Part shown: piece by piece, positions 4,481 to 5,029 of the stretch
Position numbering within the stretch: the stretch's first letter is position 1
How the letters are laid out: each line of letters starts with the position of its first letter
Source of the DNA: Clostridiales bacterium UBA4717
Lineage (GTDB): Bacteria; Bacillota; Clostridia; Oscillospirales; CAG-272
Direction of reading: 5' to 3'
DNA length: 5,029 nt
Assembly: GCA_002404395.1 (NCBI GenBank)
Contig: DHJP01000180.1
Location: 1-5,029, forward strand
The notes under the pieces: model-generated
The model's input: the letters and a program-made list of their open reading frames with translations, nothing else
Databases searched by the model: none
What the model was told of the DNA's origin: nothing
Program-made: the position numbers and the translations under genes

Positions 4481-5029
4481 TTAACCGTTGTATGCTTCGG
4501 CGGCGGCTTTGGTCGGGAAAAATCCTACGTATTCAAGCTCAAAGAAGTCGTGACCGACGTCGGCACCGCTTGCCGATTCCGACCAAGGACTTATGAAGAA
4601 TGAACCGTTCTGAGTAAAGTCGATACCGGTATTGGGTGCAAAGATGTCGTAATAACAGCCGATGAAATCGACCCACTCGCCGCTGTTGTCAAGCTCATAT
4701 ATCGCTTTGGAGGAGTTGTTTCCTTTGGTTGCGCCGAGCGAGAAGGTGGCGAGATTTATGTTGGTTCTGTAGCGGAATTTTATATAAGGATACTCGGAGT
4801 AATTCACCTTGAGGATACGCTCGAAGAAGTTGAGCCCGCCCGTTCTGCTGCTTGAAAGCTCGTTCGGGATCAAAGCCAGAACCGTTCCGTTCAGCTTTTT
4901 GTCAAAGCCTGCGGTTGAGGTCTTGGTTGACATGGCTTCGGCATTGTAAATTATGCTGTCGGTTTTATCGGTGAGATAGCTGTAATCGGATTCAAGGTTC
5001 TTATAATAATCCGCGAAACGCTTCATCAT
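4481..5029 (-). CDS. C-terminal part of a modular, probably extracellular protein (gene D, 5' end probably outside window)
   Basis: The reading frame runs 182 residues from the right edge to TAA at 4481-4483. Two ATG codons fall at the very edge (5029, 5026), but no ribosome binding site or signal peptide can be seen, so this is more likely the tail of a longer protein than a complete small one. Residues 3-22 look helical. Residues about 28-182 form a module with YPYIKFRYRTN (80-90), SGEW (116-119), SFFISPW (143-149) and FFELEYVGFFPTKAAAEAY (162-180). The same landmarks in the same order occur in gene A residues 90-190. The spacing and the aromatic-rich strands suggest a beta-sandwich, perhaps carbohydrate-binding, at the C-terminus of a glycan-active or surface protein. 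The enzyme part, if there is one, is outside the window. Only one cysteine is present (C125), unlike genes C and B. Confidence 0.82.
   Translation of the reverse strand: MMKRFADYYKNLESDYSYLTDKTDSIIYNAEAMSTKTSTAGFDKKLNGTVLALIPNELSSSRTGGLNFFERILKVNYSEYPYIKFRYRTNINLATFSLGATKGNNSSKAIYELDNSGEWVDFIGCYYDIFAPNTGIDFTQNGSFFISPWSESASGADVGHDFFELEYVGFFPTKAAAEAYNG

Overview
The window looks like chromosomal DNA from a low-to-mid-GC Firmicute, most probably an anaerobic gut-type Clostridia. The grounds are the codon style, strong AGGAGG-type ribosome binding sites, TTGACA/TAAAAT sigma-A promoters with TG extensions, a short Lys-rich signal peptide ending in an AxA-type site, and modular glycan-enzyme-like proteins. 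All four credible genes lie on the minus strand, so the window reads from right to left in gene order.

From right to left: (D, 5029-4481) the C-terminal end of a larger protein ending in a beta-sandwich-like module; (4480-4121) a 360-base intergenic region with a strong hairpin plus T-run that faces the wrong way (plus strand), a candidate minus-strand terminator, and a near-consensus promoter with several dyad elements; (C, 4120-2915) a predicted six-bladed beta-propeller of the sialidase/BNR-like type; (B, 2848-1295) a right-handed parallel beta-helix protein, probably cotranscribed with C across a 66-base gap; (1294-1050) a clear intrinsic terminator for C-B, then a second near-consensus promoter; (A, 1049-1, running off the left edge) a secreted protein with a signal peptide, an N-terminal module like that of D, and then the start of a beta-helix domain that is a close paralogue of B.

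The genes read as part of a polysaccharide-utilisation locus. A and B share about 69% identity over the 136 residues visible in both, A and D share a module, and the promoters of A and of C-B share the -35/-10 region, a TTGTGCAA element at the same spacing, and an upstream 15-base element whose distance differs by exactly 10 bp. This suggests one regulator controlling a secreted form (A) and an apparently signal-less, cysteine-rich pair (C, B), consistent with external attack followed by internal processing of the same glycan. The substrate and the catalytic chemistry cannot be read from the sequence.

The most interesting points are the twin promoter architecture with a different start-site palindrome in each copy, a perfect 10-bp hairpin separating the strong Shine-Dalgarno of gene C from its start codon, and a plus-strand terminator with no plus-strand gene in front of it.
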